From: Candidatus Adiutrix sp.
Lineage (GTDB): Bacteria > Desulfobacterota > Desulfarculia > Adiutricales > Adiutricaceae
Assembly: GCA_031261565.1 (NCBI GenBank)
Contig: JAISJK010000088.1
Coordinates: 1-48,088 of the forward strand
Direction of reading: 5' to 3'
Length of the DNA stretch: 48,088 nt
The first letter of the stretch is position 1; the number at the start of each line of letters is the position of its first letter. This document shows positions 21,966-30,002 of this stretch, one piece after another. Position numbers and translations under genes: made by a program. The notes beneath the pieces are model-generated. The model was not told the origin of the DNA. It saw only the letters and a program-made list of their open reading frames with translations, and made no database searches.

Positions 21966-21975
21966 GGAGACACGC

Positions 21976-24729
21976 ATGATTCAAAAGCAACTTATCGTCA
22001 ATGGCGTTGAGCGCAATCTCTTCGTCAATGAGGACACCCCGCTGTCCACCGTTTTACGGGAGCAGCTGTTCCTCACCGGCACTAAAATCGGGTGTGGCGA
22101 GGCCCAGTGCGGCGCCTGCACCGTCCTGGTGGATGGCAAACCCACCTTCTCCTGCGTCACCAAAGTCGGCAAAGTGGCCGGCGGGGCCAAAGTCACCACC
22201 ATCGAAGGCATCGGCACCCCTGACCGGATGCACGCCCTTCAAAAAGCCTGGGTTTTCCATGGCGGGGCCCAGTGCGGCTTCTGCTCCCCGGGCTTCATCG
22301 TCTCCGCCTCCGCTCTTCTGGCGGAAAACCCCTTCCCCACCCGCGAAGATGTCCGCGAGTGGTTCCAGAAACACCGCAATGTCTGCCGCTGCACTGGCTA
22401 TATTCCGCTAGTCGACGCAGTTATTGACGCGGCCAAAGTTCTGCGCGGCGAAAAGAAAGTTGAGACCATCGAGTTCAAAGATCCGGCTGACGGCCGCATC
22501 TGGGCCTCCAATCGCCCCCGCCCCACGGCTGTGGGCAAGGTCACCGGCACCCTCGACTACGGTGCCGACCTGGGTCTGAAACTGCCCGCTGACAAACTGT
22601 ATCTGGCCATGGTTCAGGCCGAGGTTTCCCACGCCAACATCAAAAGCATCGACACCAGCGCCGCTGAAAAAATGCCCGGCGTGGTCAAAGTGGTCACCCA
22701 CAAAGATGTTGAGGCCAACGCTGGCGGGGCCGGCAAAAAGGGCGTCAACCGCATCAACGGCCTGGCTTTCCCGGCCAACAAGGGCGATGGTCTGGAACGG
22801 CCCATCCTCTGCGACAAAAAAGTCTTCCAGTATGGCGACTGCATCGCCGTGGTCTGCGCCGACACTCTGGCCCAGGCCCAGGAAGCGGCCAAGGCGGTCA
22901 AAGTTGATCTGGAAGTCCTGCCGGCCTACCTCTCGGCTCCGGCGGCCAAGGCTCCTGATGCCATTGAAATTCACCCCGGCACCCCCAACCACTATTTCAC
23001 CTGCCATCTCATCAAGGGTCAGGAAACGGCCCCCATCTTCGCCAAGTCCGATGTGGTCACGGTGGAAAACGACTTCGTCACCAGCCGCCAGCCCCACTTG
23101 CCCATTGAGCCCGATGTGGCTTTGGGTTTCTACAATGAAAAGGGCCAGGTGGTCATCCACTGCAAGTCCATCGGCGTCCATCTGCACAAGCTGATGATCG
23201 AAGCCGGCCTGGGCCTGGAAGGTGATCAACTGGTGCTGGTCTCCAACCCCATGGGCGGCACCTTCGGCTACAAATTCAGCCCGACCATTGAGGCTATCGT
23301 GGCCTCCTGCGTCATTGCCACCAAGCGCCCCTGCTTCCTGAATTTCAACTATCATCAGCAGCAGCAGTATACTGGTAAGCGCTCTCCCTTCCATATGCAC
23401 ATCAAGCTGGCCGCCGACAAAAAGGGCAAGTTCCTGGCGATGGAAGGCGATTACGATGTCGATCACGGCCCCTACAGCGAATTCGGCGACCTGGTCACCG
23501 TGCGCGGCATTCAGTTCATGGCTCACCCCTACAAAGTCGACAATATCCGCACTGAAGGCCGCACCATCTGCACCAACCATGGTTGGGGCTCGGCTTTCCG
23601 CGGGTACGGCGGACCTCAGGCCAACATCATCACTGAGACGGCCATTGACCAACTGGCCGCCAAACTGGGCATTGACCCGCTGGAAATCCGCTACATCAAC
23701 GCCCTGCGTCCCGGCGATGTCAACGTCAACGGTCAGGAGCCGGATTCCTACCAGTTGGTGCCCATGATTGAAAAACTGCGCCCCATCTATGAGGCCGCCA
23801 AGAAAAAGGCCGCCGCCGAAAGCACGGCTACCCATAAAAAGGGTGTGGGCGTGGCCGCCGGCACTTACGGTTGCGGTCTGGACGGCCCCGACTCGGGCAA
23901 CGCCGCAGTTGAGTTGAACCCGGACAACACCATCACCGTGATCACCGCCTGGCAGGATCACGGCCAGGGCGCGGATCAGGGCGCCATCACCACCGCTCAC
24001 GAGACTTTCTACAAAGCCGGCGTGATCGTGGATCCTGACAAGATGAAATTCACCTGGGCTGATACCCGTAACCCGGTGGCCGGCCCGGCTGGCGGCTCCC
24101 GCTCCCAGGTCATGGTCGGCGGTGCCGTCCGCGTGGCCGCCGAAGCCTTCATCGCCGGTTTGCAGAAAGGCAATCGCTTCCTGACCTATGAGGAAGCCCA
24201 AGCCGCCGGCAAGCCCACCAGGTATGACGGCACCTTCTCCGTGCCCGGCGTGCCCAACGACGAAAAAACCGGTCTGGGCAAACCCTTCATGGTTTATATG
24301 TGGGGCGTCTGCCTGGCCGAAGTCACCGTGGAACTGGCCACCGGCAAGACCACATGCGATGGCATCACCTTCATGGTTGACTGCGGCAAGATCGTCAACA
24401 AACTGGTCATTGATGGTCAGATCTGGGGCGGCGTGGCTCAGGCCATCGGTCTGGCCCTGACGGAAGATTTTGAGGACATCCAGAAGCACAAGACCATGCG
24501 CGGCGCCGGTATCCCCTACATCAAGGATATTCCGGACAAAATCGATCTTCACTACTTCGAGTCTCCCCGCGAGTTCGGCCCCCACGGTGCCGCCGGTTGC
24601 GGCGAAATCCCGCTGTGCGTGCCTCACTCGGCCGTCATCAACGCCTTGAACAACGCCATTGGCGCCCAGGTTCACCGCATCCCGGCCTATCCGGAGCGCG
24701 TGCTTGAGGCTATCAAGAGCAAGAAGTAA
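21976..24729 (+). CDS. mop: Molybdenum [2Fe-2S] aldehyde oxidoreductase, D. gigas Mop type
   Basis: GCGEAQCGACTVLVDGK, GGAQCGFCSPGFIVSA, HRNVCRCTGYIPLVDAV, PRPTAVGKVTGTLDYGADLGLK, GSAFRGYGGPQ; near full-length similarity to recalled Mop sequence. Confidence 0.96.
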   Translation: MIQKQLIVNGVERNLFVNEDTPLSTVLREQLFLTGTKIGCGEAQCGACTVLVDGKPTFSCVTKVGKVAGGAKVTTIEGIGTPDRMHALQKAWVFHGGAQCGFCSPGFIVSASALLAENPFPTREDVREWFQKHRNVCRCTGYIPLVDAVIDAAKVLRGEKKVETIEFKDPADGRIWASNRPRPTAVGKVTGTLDYGADLGLKLPADKLYLAMVQAEVSHANIKSIDTSAAEKMPGVVKVVTHKDVEANAGGAGKKGVNRINGLAFPANKGDGLERPILCDKKVFQYGDCIAVVCADTLAQAQEAAKAVKVDLEVLPAYLSAPAAKAPDAIEIHPGTPNHYFTCHLIKGQETAPIFAKSDVVTVENDFVTSRQPHLPIEPDVALGFYNEKGQVVIHCKSIGVHLHKLMIEAGLGLEGDQLVLVSNPMGGTFGYKFSPTIEAIVASCVIATKRPCFLNFNYHQQQQYTGKRSPFHMHIKLAADKKGKFLAMEGDYDVDHGPYSEFGDLVTVRGIQFMAHPYKVDNIRTEGRTICTNHGWGSAFRGYGGPQANIITETAIDQLAAKLGIDPLEIRYINALRPGDVNVNGQEPDSYQLVPMIEKLRPIYEAAKKKAAAESTATHKKGVGVAAGTYGCGLDGPDSGNAAVELNPDNTITVITAWQDHGQGADQGAITTAHETFYKAGVIVDPDKMKFTWADTRNPVAGPAGGSRSQVMVGGAVRVAAEAFIAGLQKGNRFLTYEEAQAAGKPTRYDGTFSVPGVPNDEKTGLGKPFMVYMWGVCLAEVTVELATGKTTCDGITFMVDCGKIVNKLVIDGQIWGGVAQAIGLALTEDFEDIQKHKTMRGAGIPYIKDIPDKIDLHYFESPREFGPHGAAGCGEIPLCVPHSAVINALNNAIGAQVHRIPAYPERVLEAIKSKK

Positions 24730-24799
24730 TCACCCTAACCCTGACCGGCCGCCCCTGCCCTGACCGGCGCGGAGGCGGCGGCCGGGCTCAAGCCCTCTC

Positions 24800-24842
24800 A
24801 GCCCCCCTGGCCGCCGGTCTTTCCCGATTGGCCAGGGGGGCT
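24800..24842 (+). terminator. Stem-loop/terminator or attenuator between mop and the downstream operon
   Basis: AGCCCCCCTGGCC ... GGCCAGGGGGGCT, 13-bp perfect stem followed by TTTAAAATT. Confidence 0.65.
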
Positions 24843-24866
24843 TTAAAATTGTAAGTAGGTTCGCCC

Positions 24867-27221
24867 ATGCCCATGCATCCCCAAATCCTACGGGATTTCG
24901 ACCCTCATTGTGTTCAGGACGAGCCCCCGGCCTGTCAGACCCAGTGTCCGCTTCATCTGGACGCCCGCGGGCTGGCCGGCCTGATGGCCGAGGGCAAGCT
25001 CAAAGAGGCCCGCAAAATCATTGACCGCTATCTGCCCTTAAACGGCCTGACCGCTTATCTCTGCGAAGGCCCCTGTGGCCGGCACTGCCGCCGCTCCGAG
25101 CTGGATCAGGGGGTGGATGTGCCTCTGCTGGAGCGGGTTTGCGTGGCTCAGACCCAGGCCGCCCGGCTGATGCCTCTGCCCAGGAGCGGCCAAGCGGTGG
25201 CCGTTTTCGGGGCCGGCCTGTCCAGCCTGACTCTGGCCTGGGAGTTGGGCAAGAAGGGCCACCAGGTGACTATCTACCATACCGGCCCGGCGGGCGGCCG
25301 CCTGGTTGGCCACCCCGGGCTGCCGGCCCAGGCCTGGCTGGAAACCCTGGAATGGCTGGACAAGCTCCGGGTGGTCTTCGAGGAAGTTGCCTTCTCCCCG
25401 GCCGCTTTGGCCGAGGCCCGGGCCGGCTCTCAGTCTGTTTATCTCGGCTTTGACGACCCGGCCCTGACTCCTGAGCTTTTGGGCCTTTCGGCCGCTGAGG
25501 CCGAAGTCTCGCCCGTATCCCTTCTCACCAGCCAGGATAAAATTTTGGCCGCCCCTTTCCATCCGGGCCCGCCTCGTTTCGTGGACGAGCTGGCCGCCGG
25601 CAAAAGGGCGGCCGGCTCCATTGACCGCCTGCTCCAGGGCGTCTCGCCCGAGGTGGCCCGGGTCGCTGAAGAAACCTACCCCAGCCGCCTCTACACCAGC
25701 CTGGCCGATATTCCTGTAAAGTCCACCCAGCCGCCGGCGGATCCATGGGTGCCGACTTTGGCCGAGGCCCAGGCCGAGGCCCAGCGGTGTCTGCCCTGCC
25801 AGTGTCTGGAGTGCGTCAAGCAGTGCGTTTACCTGCAGCACTACCTGACTTTCCCCAAAAAAGCCGCCCGGGAAATTTTCAACAATATCTCCACGGCCCT
25901 GGGCAACCGCACTTCCAATATCCTGGCCCTGAGCTGCGCCGAGTGTGGCCTCTGCCGGGAAATCTGCCCCGGCCAGGCCGACACGGGCCAGTTTGTCCAC
26001 CAGGCCCGCCAGGAAATGGTTTACGGCCGCCATATGCCCATTTCGGCCCACGAATTTGCCCTGGAGGACATGGCCTTTATCAACTCGCCGGAGTTTTCGT
26101 TTTTCCGCCATCAACCCGGGCGGGAGACCAGCGCCTACCTTTTTTTCCCCGGTTGCCAGTTGCCGGCCTCCCTGCCGGTGGCGACCGAGTCGGTTTATAG
26201 CCACCTGCAAAACCATCTGGAGGGCGGGGTGGGTTTCGCCCTGGCCTGTTGCGGGGCCCCGGCCCGCTGGGCCGCCCGGCCCAAACTGACCACCCGGATG
26301 GTCGAGACCGTCCGGGGGTTATGGGCCTCGGCCGGTCAGCCCCGGGTGATTCTGGCCTGCGCCTCCTGCGCCGTCTTTTTTCAGGCCGAGCTGCCGGAAA
26401 TTCCGGTGGAGACCTTGTGGAATGTTTTAGCCGCCTTGCCTAGGCCCGCCGGCGCTGCGGCCGGGGAGGTTCTGGCCATCCATGACCCCTGCGCCGCACG
26501 CCATGATCAGGCCACCCAGGCCAGCGTCCGGGAGCTGGCCCAAAAAATTTCCCAGCCCCTGGAGGAATTGCATTTTAGCGGCCAGTTGGCCCGCTGCTGC
26601 GGCTACGGCGGGTTGGCCGCGGCGGCCAACCCGGCCCTGGGGGCCCAATTCGCCCAAAAGCGGCTGGGGGACACGGACAAGCCCCTCCTGGCCTACTGCA
26701 TCATGTGCCGCGACCGCTTGCGGCGGGAGGGCCGGCCCACTGTCCATCTACTGGATCTGATGTTCCCCGGCCAGCCGCCGGCCGAGGCCGCCCAGCGGCC
26801 GGCCCCGGGCCTCTCGGATCGCCAAGAGGGCCGCCGCCGCTTCCGGGATAATCTGCTGAAAAAACTATGGGGGGAGGAACCGCCTCTGGCCACGGAAATG
26901 GAAAACATCATTATTAATATTCCCGAGGAGGTCGCGGCCAGGCTGGAAACCCGCCGGATACTGCGCAGCGACATCCAGAGAGTGCTGCTCGACGCCCGCG
27001 AGCGCGGGCCCATCTTCAGCCACCCGGGGAGCGGGCGCCAGCTGGCCGGTCTCCGGCCCCGGCAGGTCACCTACTGGGTGGAATACAGTCTTTGCCCCGA
27101 TGGCTCCTACGACATTCACGACGCTTACTGCCACCGGATGGTCGTGCCCGGGATCCCCGGCGAGGGCCGTGATTCCGTCAGTGTGGCTGAGGGCTTTAAC
27201 CCCGAGGGAGGTCGAGCATGA
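24867..27221 (+). CDS. Pyridine nucleotide-disulfide oxidoreductase / Fe-S dicluster / CCG-domain protein associated with Mop
   Basis: GltD-like N-terminal Cys region; VAVFGAGLSSLTLAWELGKKG Rossmann; CLPCQCLECVKQC, CAECGLCREICP; two HdrB-like CCG patterns (LACCGAPARW, ARCCGYGG). Confidence 0.78.
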   Translation: MPMHPQILRDFDPHCVQDEPPACQTQCPLHLDARGLAGLMAEGKLKEARKIIDRYLPLNGLTAYLCEGPCGRHCRRSELDQGVDVPLLERVCVAQTQAARLMPLPRSGQAVAVFGAGLSSLTLAWELGKKGHQVTIYHTGPAGGRLVGHPGLPAQAWLETLEWLDKLRVVFEEVAFSPAALAEARAGSQSVYLGFDDPALTPELLGLSAAEAEVSPVSLLTSQDKILAAPFHPGPPRFVDELAAGKRAAGSIDRLLQGVSPEVARVAEETYPSRLYTSLADIPVKSTQPPADPWVPTLAEAQAEAQRCLPCQCLECVKQCVYLQHYLTFPKKAAREIFNNISTALGNRTSNILALSCAECGLCREICPGQADTGQFVHQARQEMVYGRHMPISAHEFALEDMAFINSPEFSFFRHQPGRETSAYLFFPGCQLPASLPVATESVYSHLQNHLEGGVGFALACCGAPARWAARPKLTTRMVETVRGLWASAGQPRVILACASCAVFFQAELPEIPVETLWNVLAALPRPAGAAAGEVLAIHDPCAARHDQATQASVRELAQKISQPLEELHFSGQLARCCGYGGLAAAANPALGAQFAQKRLGDTDKPLLAYCIMCRDRLRREGRPTVHLLDLMFPGQPPAEAAQRPAPGLSDRQEGRRRFRDNLLKKLWGEEPPLATEMENIIINIPEEVAARLETRRILRSDIQRVLLDARERGPIFSHPGSGRQLAGLRPRQVTYWVEYSLCPDGSYDIHDAYCHRMVVPGIPGEGRDSVSVAEGFNPEGGRA

Positions 27222-27439
27222 CTCTGGCCACTAATCAACTGCCCGAGATTGACGTCGAGGGCTGGGTCTGCCGCAAATGCGGCCAGCCGCTCAAAGTGTC
27301 CCTGGTGGCCGTCACCTATATGGGCTCCAGTTTCGAAGTGGAATTGCCCGGCTGCCCCAATTGCGGCTTTACCTTTATTCCGCCGGTGCTGGCCGACGGC
27401 AAAATGCTGGAAGTGGAAAAGATGCTGGAGGATAAATAG
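27218..27439 (+). CDS. Small redox/zinc-ribbon protein with two CxxC motifs
   Basis: WVCRKCGQPL...LPGCPNCGFTFIPP; ATGA overlap with upstream gene. Confidence 0.72.
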   Translation: MTLATNQLPEIDVEGWVCRKCGQPLKVSLVAVTYMGSSFEVELPGCPNCGFTFIPPVLADGKMLEVEKMLEDK

Positions 27440-27445
27440 GTTCCA

Positions 27446-28150
27446 GTGGCGGCAAGGACGAACCCTTACGAGGGTGAGGAACTGCGGGCCGTCTGCGGGG
27501 AGACGTTGCGGCCCGGCGGTCTGGCCGTCACCCGGGACGCGCTTGAATTTTGCCATTTCCGCCCCGGGGCCAGACTGCTGGATGTGGGCTGTGGCCCGGG
27601 CGGCACCTTAAAGTTTCTGAAAGAAATGGGCTACGAGGCGGTGGGGGTGGAAAAGTCGCCTCTCCTGGCCGCTGAAGCCCGGGCCCAGGGGCCGGTTTGG
27701 GAAGCTGATTTTCACCATCTGCCCCTGGCGGACAACTGGGCGGAGGGGCTGGTGGCCGAGTGCGTCCTCAGTCTGGCCCTTGACCCGGAGCAGGCCCTGG
27801 CCGAGTGGGGCCGGGTGCTTCAGCCCGGCGGGCGGCTGATCCTCAGCGATGTCATCCTGAAAGACGGGGCCGCCCCTCTGCCTCCCGCGACCGACAGCGG
27901 CTGCCTGGCCGGGGCGGTGACCCTGACCACCCTCATTAACCGGCTGGAGCGGGGCGGCTACGCTCTTGTTCATCAGCGGGACTATGGCCAGGCCTGGCGG
28001 GAACTGGCGGCCCAGCTGGTCTGGCGCTATGGCTCGGCCGATATTCTGCGTCAATTGTGGGCCCGGGAGGCCGGCGACAGTTGCGGCTGTTTTCGCGGCC
28101 GGGATTTCACCTATGGCCTGCTGATTGCCCAAAAGGAGGAACAACCATGA
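27446..28150 (+). CDS. SAM-dependent class I methyltransferase
   Basis: GARLLDVGCGPGGTLKFLKEMGYEAVGVEKSPLLAAEA; GTG start. Confidence 0.82.
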   Translation: MAARTNPYEGEELRAVCGETLRPGGLAVTRDALEFCHFRPGARLLDVGCGPGGTLKFLKEMGYEAVGVEKSPLLAAEARAQGPVWEADFHHLPLADNWAEGLVAECVLSLALDPEQALAEWGRVLQPGGRLILSDVILKDGAAPLPPATDSGCLAGAVTLTTLINRLERGGYALVHQRDYGQAWRELAAQLVWRYGSADILRQLWAREAGDSCGCFRGRDFTYGLLIAQKEEQP

Positions 28151-28617
28151 TAGACGACACGCAAATGATGGTGATGGAGCTGGCCGGCCAGGGCTATTCC
28201 TGTGCGCAGATAGTTATGCTGGGCGGGCTGCGGCTGATGGGCCGGGAAAACCCCGATCTGGTGCGGGCCATGGCCGGGCTGGCCAATGGGGCCTCCTGCG
28301 GCGAGATTTGCGGAGCGCTCACCGGCGGCCTCTGTCTGATCGGGGTGCATACGGCCAAGGGCCTGGACGAGGAAAGGCCGGTTCTGGGGGCCAGAATGGT
28401 CACCAACGCCCTGATTAAATGGTTCCGCCAGGAAAAACTGAAAGGGCAGGTGGCCCCTGACTGCGCGGCCATCTTTGAGGCCAAGGGCTGTGAATATGAT
28501 GGAGAGATGAATTCGGCCGTTGGCTGCGGCGAACTAGTGGCCGACACCTGGACTAAAGTTATTCAGCTGCTTCAGGAAAACAACCTCGACCCCGCCCAGG
28601 GCCGGGACGAATCGTGA
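28147..28617 (+). CDS. C_GCAxxG_C_C family redox protein
   Basis: GYSCAQIVM...ASCGEICGALTGGLCLIG...PDC...VGCGELV; ATGA overlap with upstream gene. Confidence 0.85.
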   Translation: MIDDTQMMVMELAGQGYSCAQIVMLGGLRLMGRENPDLVRAMAGLANGASCGEICGALTGGLCLIGVHTAKGLDEERPVLGARMVTNALIKWFRQEKLKGQVAPDCAAIFEAKGCEYDGEMNSAVGCGELVADTWTKVIQLLQENNLDPAQGRDES

Positions 28618-29972
28618 ATGATGGCCTGATCCAGACGACCGAGAGCCTGTGCCCGGTCTGTCTCCGGGTGTTGCCGGCCGAGATCAGGCGGCGGGGCGGG
28701 GAAGTAATGCTCGGCCGGGTTTGCCCGGAGCACGGCCGGTTTGAAGAAGCCATCTGGCGGGGTGAGCCCGATTTTGAAACCTGGCGCCGGCCCAAGCGGC
28801 CGGCCGCCGGGGTCGCGCCTCAGCAGCCCCCCGGACGGGGTTGCCCCTATGACTGTGGCCTCTGCCCTGAGCATGGCCAGCACCCCTGCACCATTCTGGT
28901 GGAAATCACCAGCCATTGCAACCTGCGCTGCCCGGTCTGTTTTGCCGATTCCGGCCGGGGGGAAGAATCTTTCACCCCGCTGGCGACCCTGACAGAGCAA
29001 CTGGCCTGGATTCACCGCCAGACTGGCCGGGAAGTGGTTTTGCAGCTTTCCGGGGGCGAGCCGACTCTATATCCTGAGCTGCCGGAGCTGGTGGCTGAGG
29101 GGGCCAGGCTGTTTTCGGCCGTGCAGCTCAATACCAACGGGCTCAAGCTGGCCGAGGAGCCCGGGCTGGCCCGGCACCTGGCCCGGGCCGGGCTGAGCTG
29201 GGTCTTTCTGCAATTTGACGGGGTCAGCGACCGGGTTTTTGAAATAATACGGGGTCGCCCGCTTTGGGCCGAAAAAAAAGCGGCCCTTGAAAACTGCGCC
29301 GAGGCCGGGCTGGCGGTGGTGCTGGTGCCGACCGTAGCCGCCGGGGTCAATGACCACGAGTTGGGTGACCTGGTGCGGCTGGCCATCAGTCTGCCTTCGG
29401 TGCGGGGTGTGCATATCCAGCCCATGACTGCCTCCGGCCGCAACAACCTGTCCGGGGCTGCCCACCGGCTGACTCTGCCGGAGGTGCTGGCCCGGCTGAG
29501 CCAGCAGACCGGGGGGCTGATTCGCCCGGAGCAGGCTTTCCCGCCCGGTTGCGAGCATGAGCGCTGCTCTTTCGTTCTTCGCTATCGCCGCACGGCTGAG
29601 GGGCAGTTGATCCCGATGGCCGGGGGCGGTTGTGGCTGCAAGACGACCACCACTCCCAGCACGCCGACCGAGACAGCCGATAACCGCCGCCGCTCGGTGG
29701 AGGTCGTCCTCAACAGTTGGCAGGGGCCAGCCCCGCCGGGCCTGACCATCCCCATGGCCAAGCCTGCGGTGCGGGACGGCTTTGATGAATTTCTGGCCCT
29801 GGCCCGCCAGCAAACTTTCAGCGTCACGGCCATGGCCTTTCAGGATGTCTGGACAGTGGATCTGGAGCGCCTGCGAGGCTGTTGCGTCCATATTTTCCGC
29901 CCCCCCAACCGCTTCATACCCTTTTGCGCCTGCAACCTGACCTCGGCTGAGGGGCGACCGCTTTACCGCTGA
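28614..29972 (+). CDS. Radical SAM protein (resembles the TrsS-type family found with Mop in Desulfovibrio)
   Basis: CNLRCPVCFAD radical SAM CxxxCxxC; N-terminal CPVC...CPEHG knuckle; C-terminal GCCVHIF...FIPFCACNLT; GTG start overlaps upstream stop. Confidence 0.85.
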   Translation: MNDGLIQTTESLCPVCLRVLPAEIRRRGGEVMLGRVCPEHGRFEEAIWRGEPDFETWRRPKRPAAGVAPQQPPGRGCPYDCGLCPEHGQHPCTILVEITSHCNLRCPVCFADSGRGEESFTPLATLTEQLAWIHRQTGREVVLQLSGGEPTLYPELPELVAEGARLFSAVQLNTNGLKLAEEPGLARHLARAGLSWVFLQFDGVSDRVFEIIRGRPLWAEKKAALENCAEAGLAVVLVPTVAAGVNDHELGDLVRLAISLPSVRGVHIQPMTASGRNNLSGAAHRLTLPEVLARLSQQTGGLIRPEQAFPPGCEHERCSFVLRYRRTAEGQLIPMAGGGCGCKTTTTPSTPTETADNRRRSVEVVLNSWQGPAPPGLTIPMAKPAVRDGFDEFLALARQQTFSVTAMAFQDVWTVDLERLRGCCVHIFRPPNRFIPFCACNLTSAEGRPLYR

Positions 29973-30002
29973 AATTGATGCCAATAAATATCCGGGTATT
30001 TT

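Noticed and set aside
22408-24675. 755-aa minus-strand ORF opposite mop
   Set aside because: Antisense shadow of a highly conserved gene in GC-rich DNA; no family-like motifs in the translation.
28614-29972. Possible selenocysteine readthrough at the TGA of the radical SAM gene
   Set aside because: After TGA the frame gives one codon then another TGA (TGA AAT TGA); no coding continuation and no obvious SECIS-like need.
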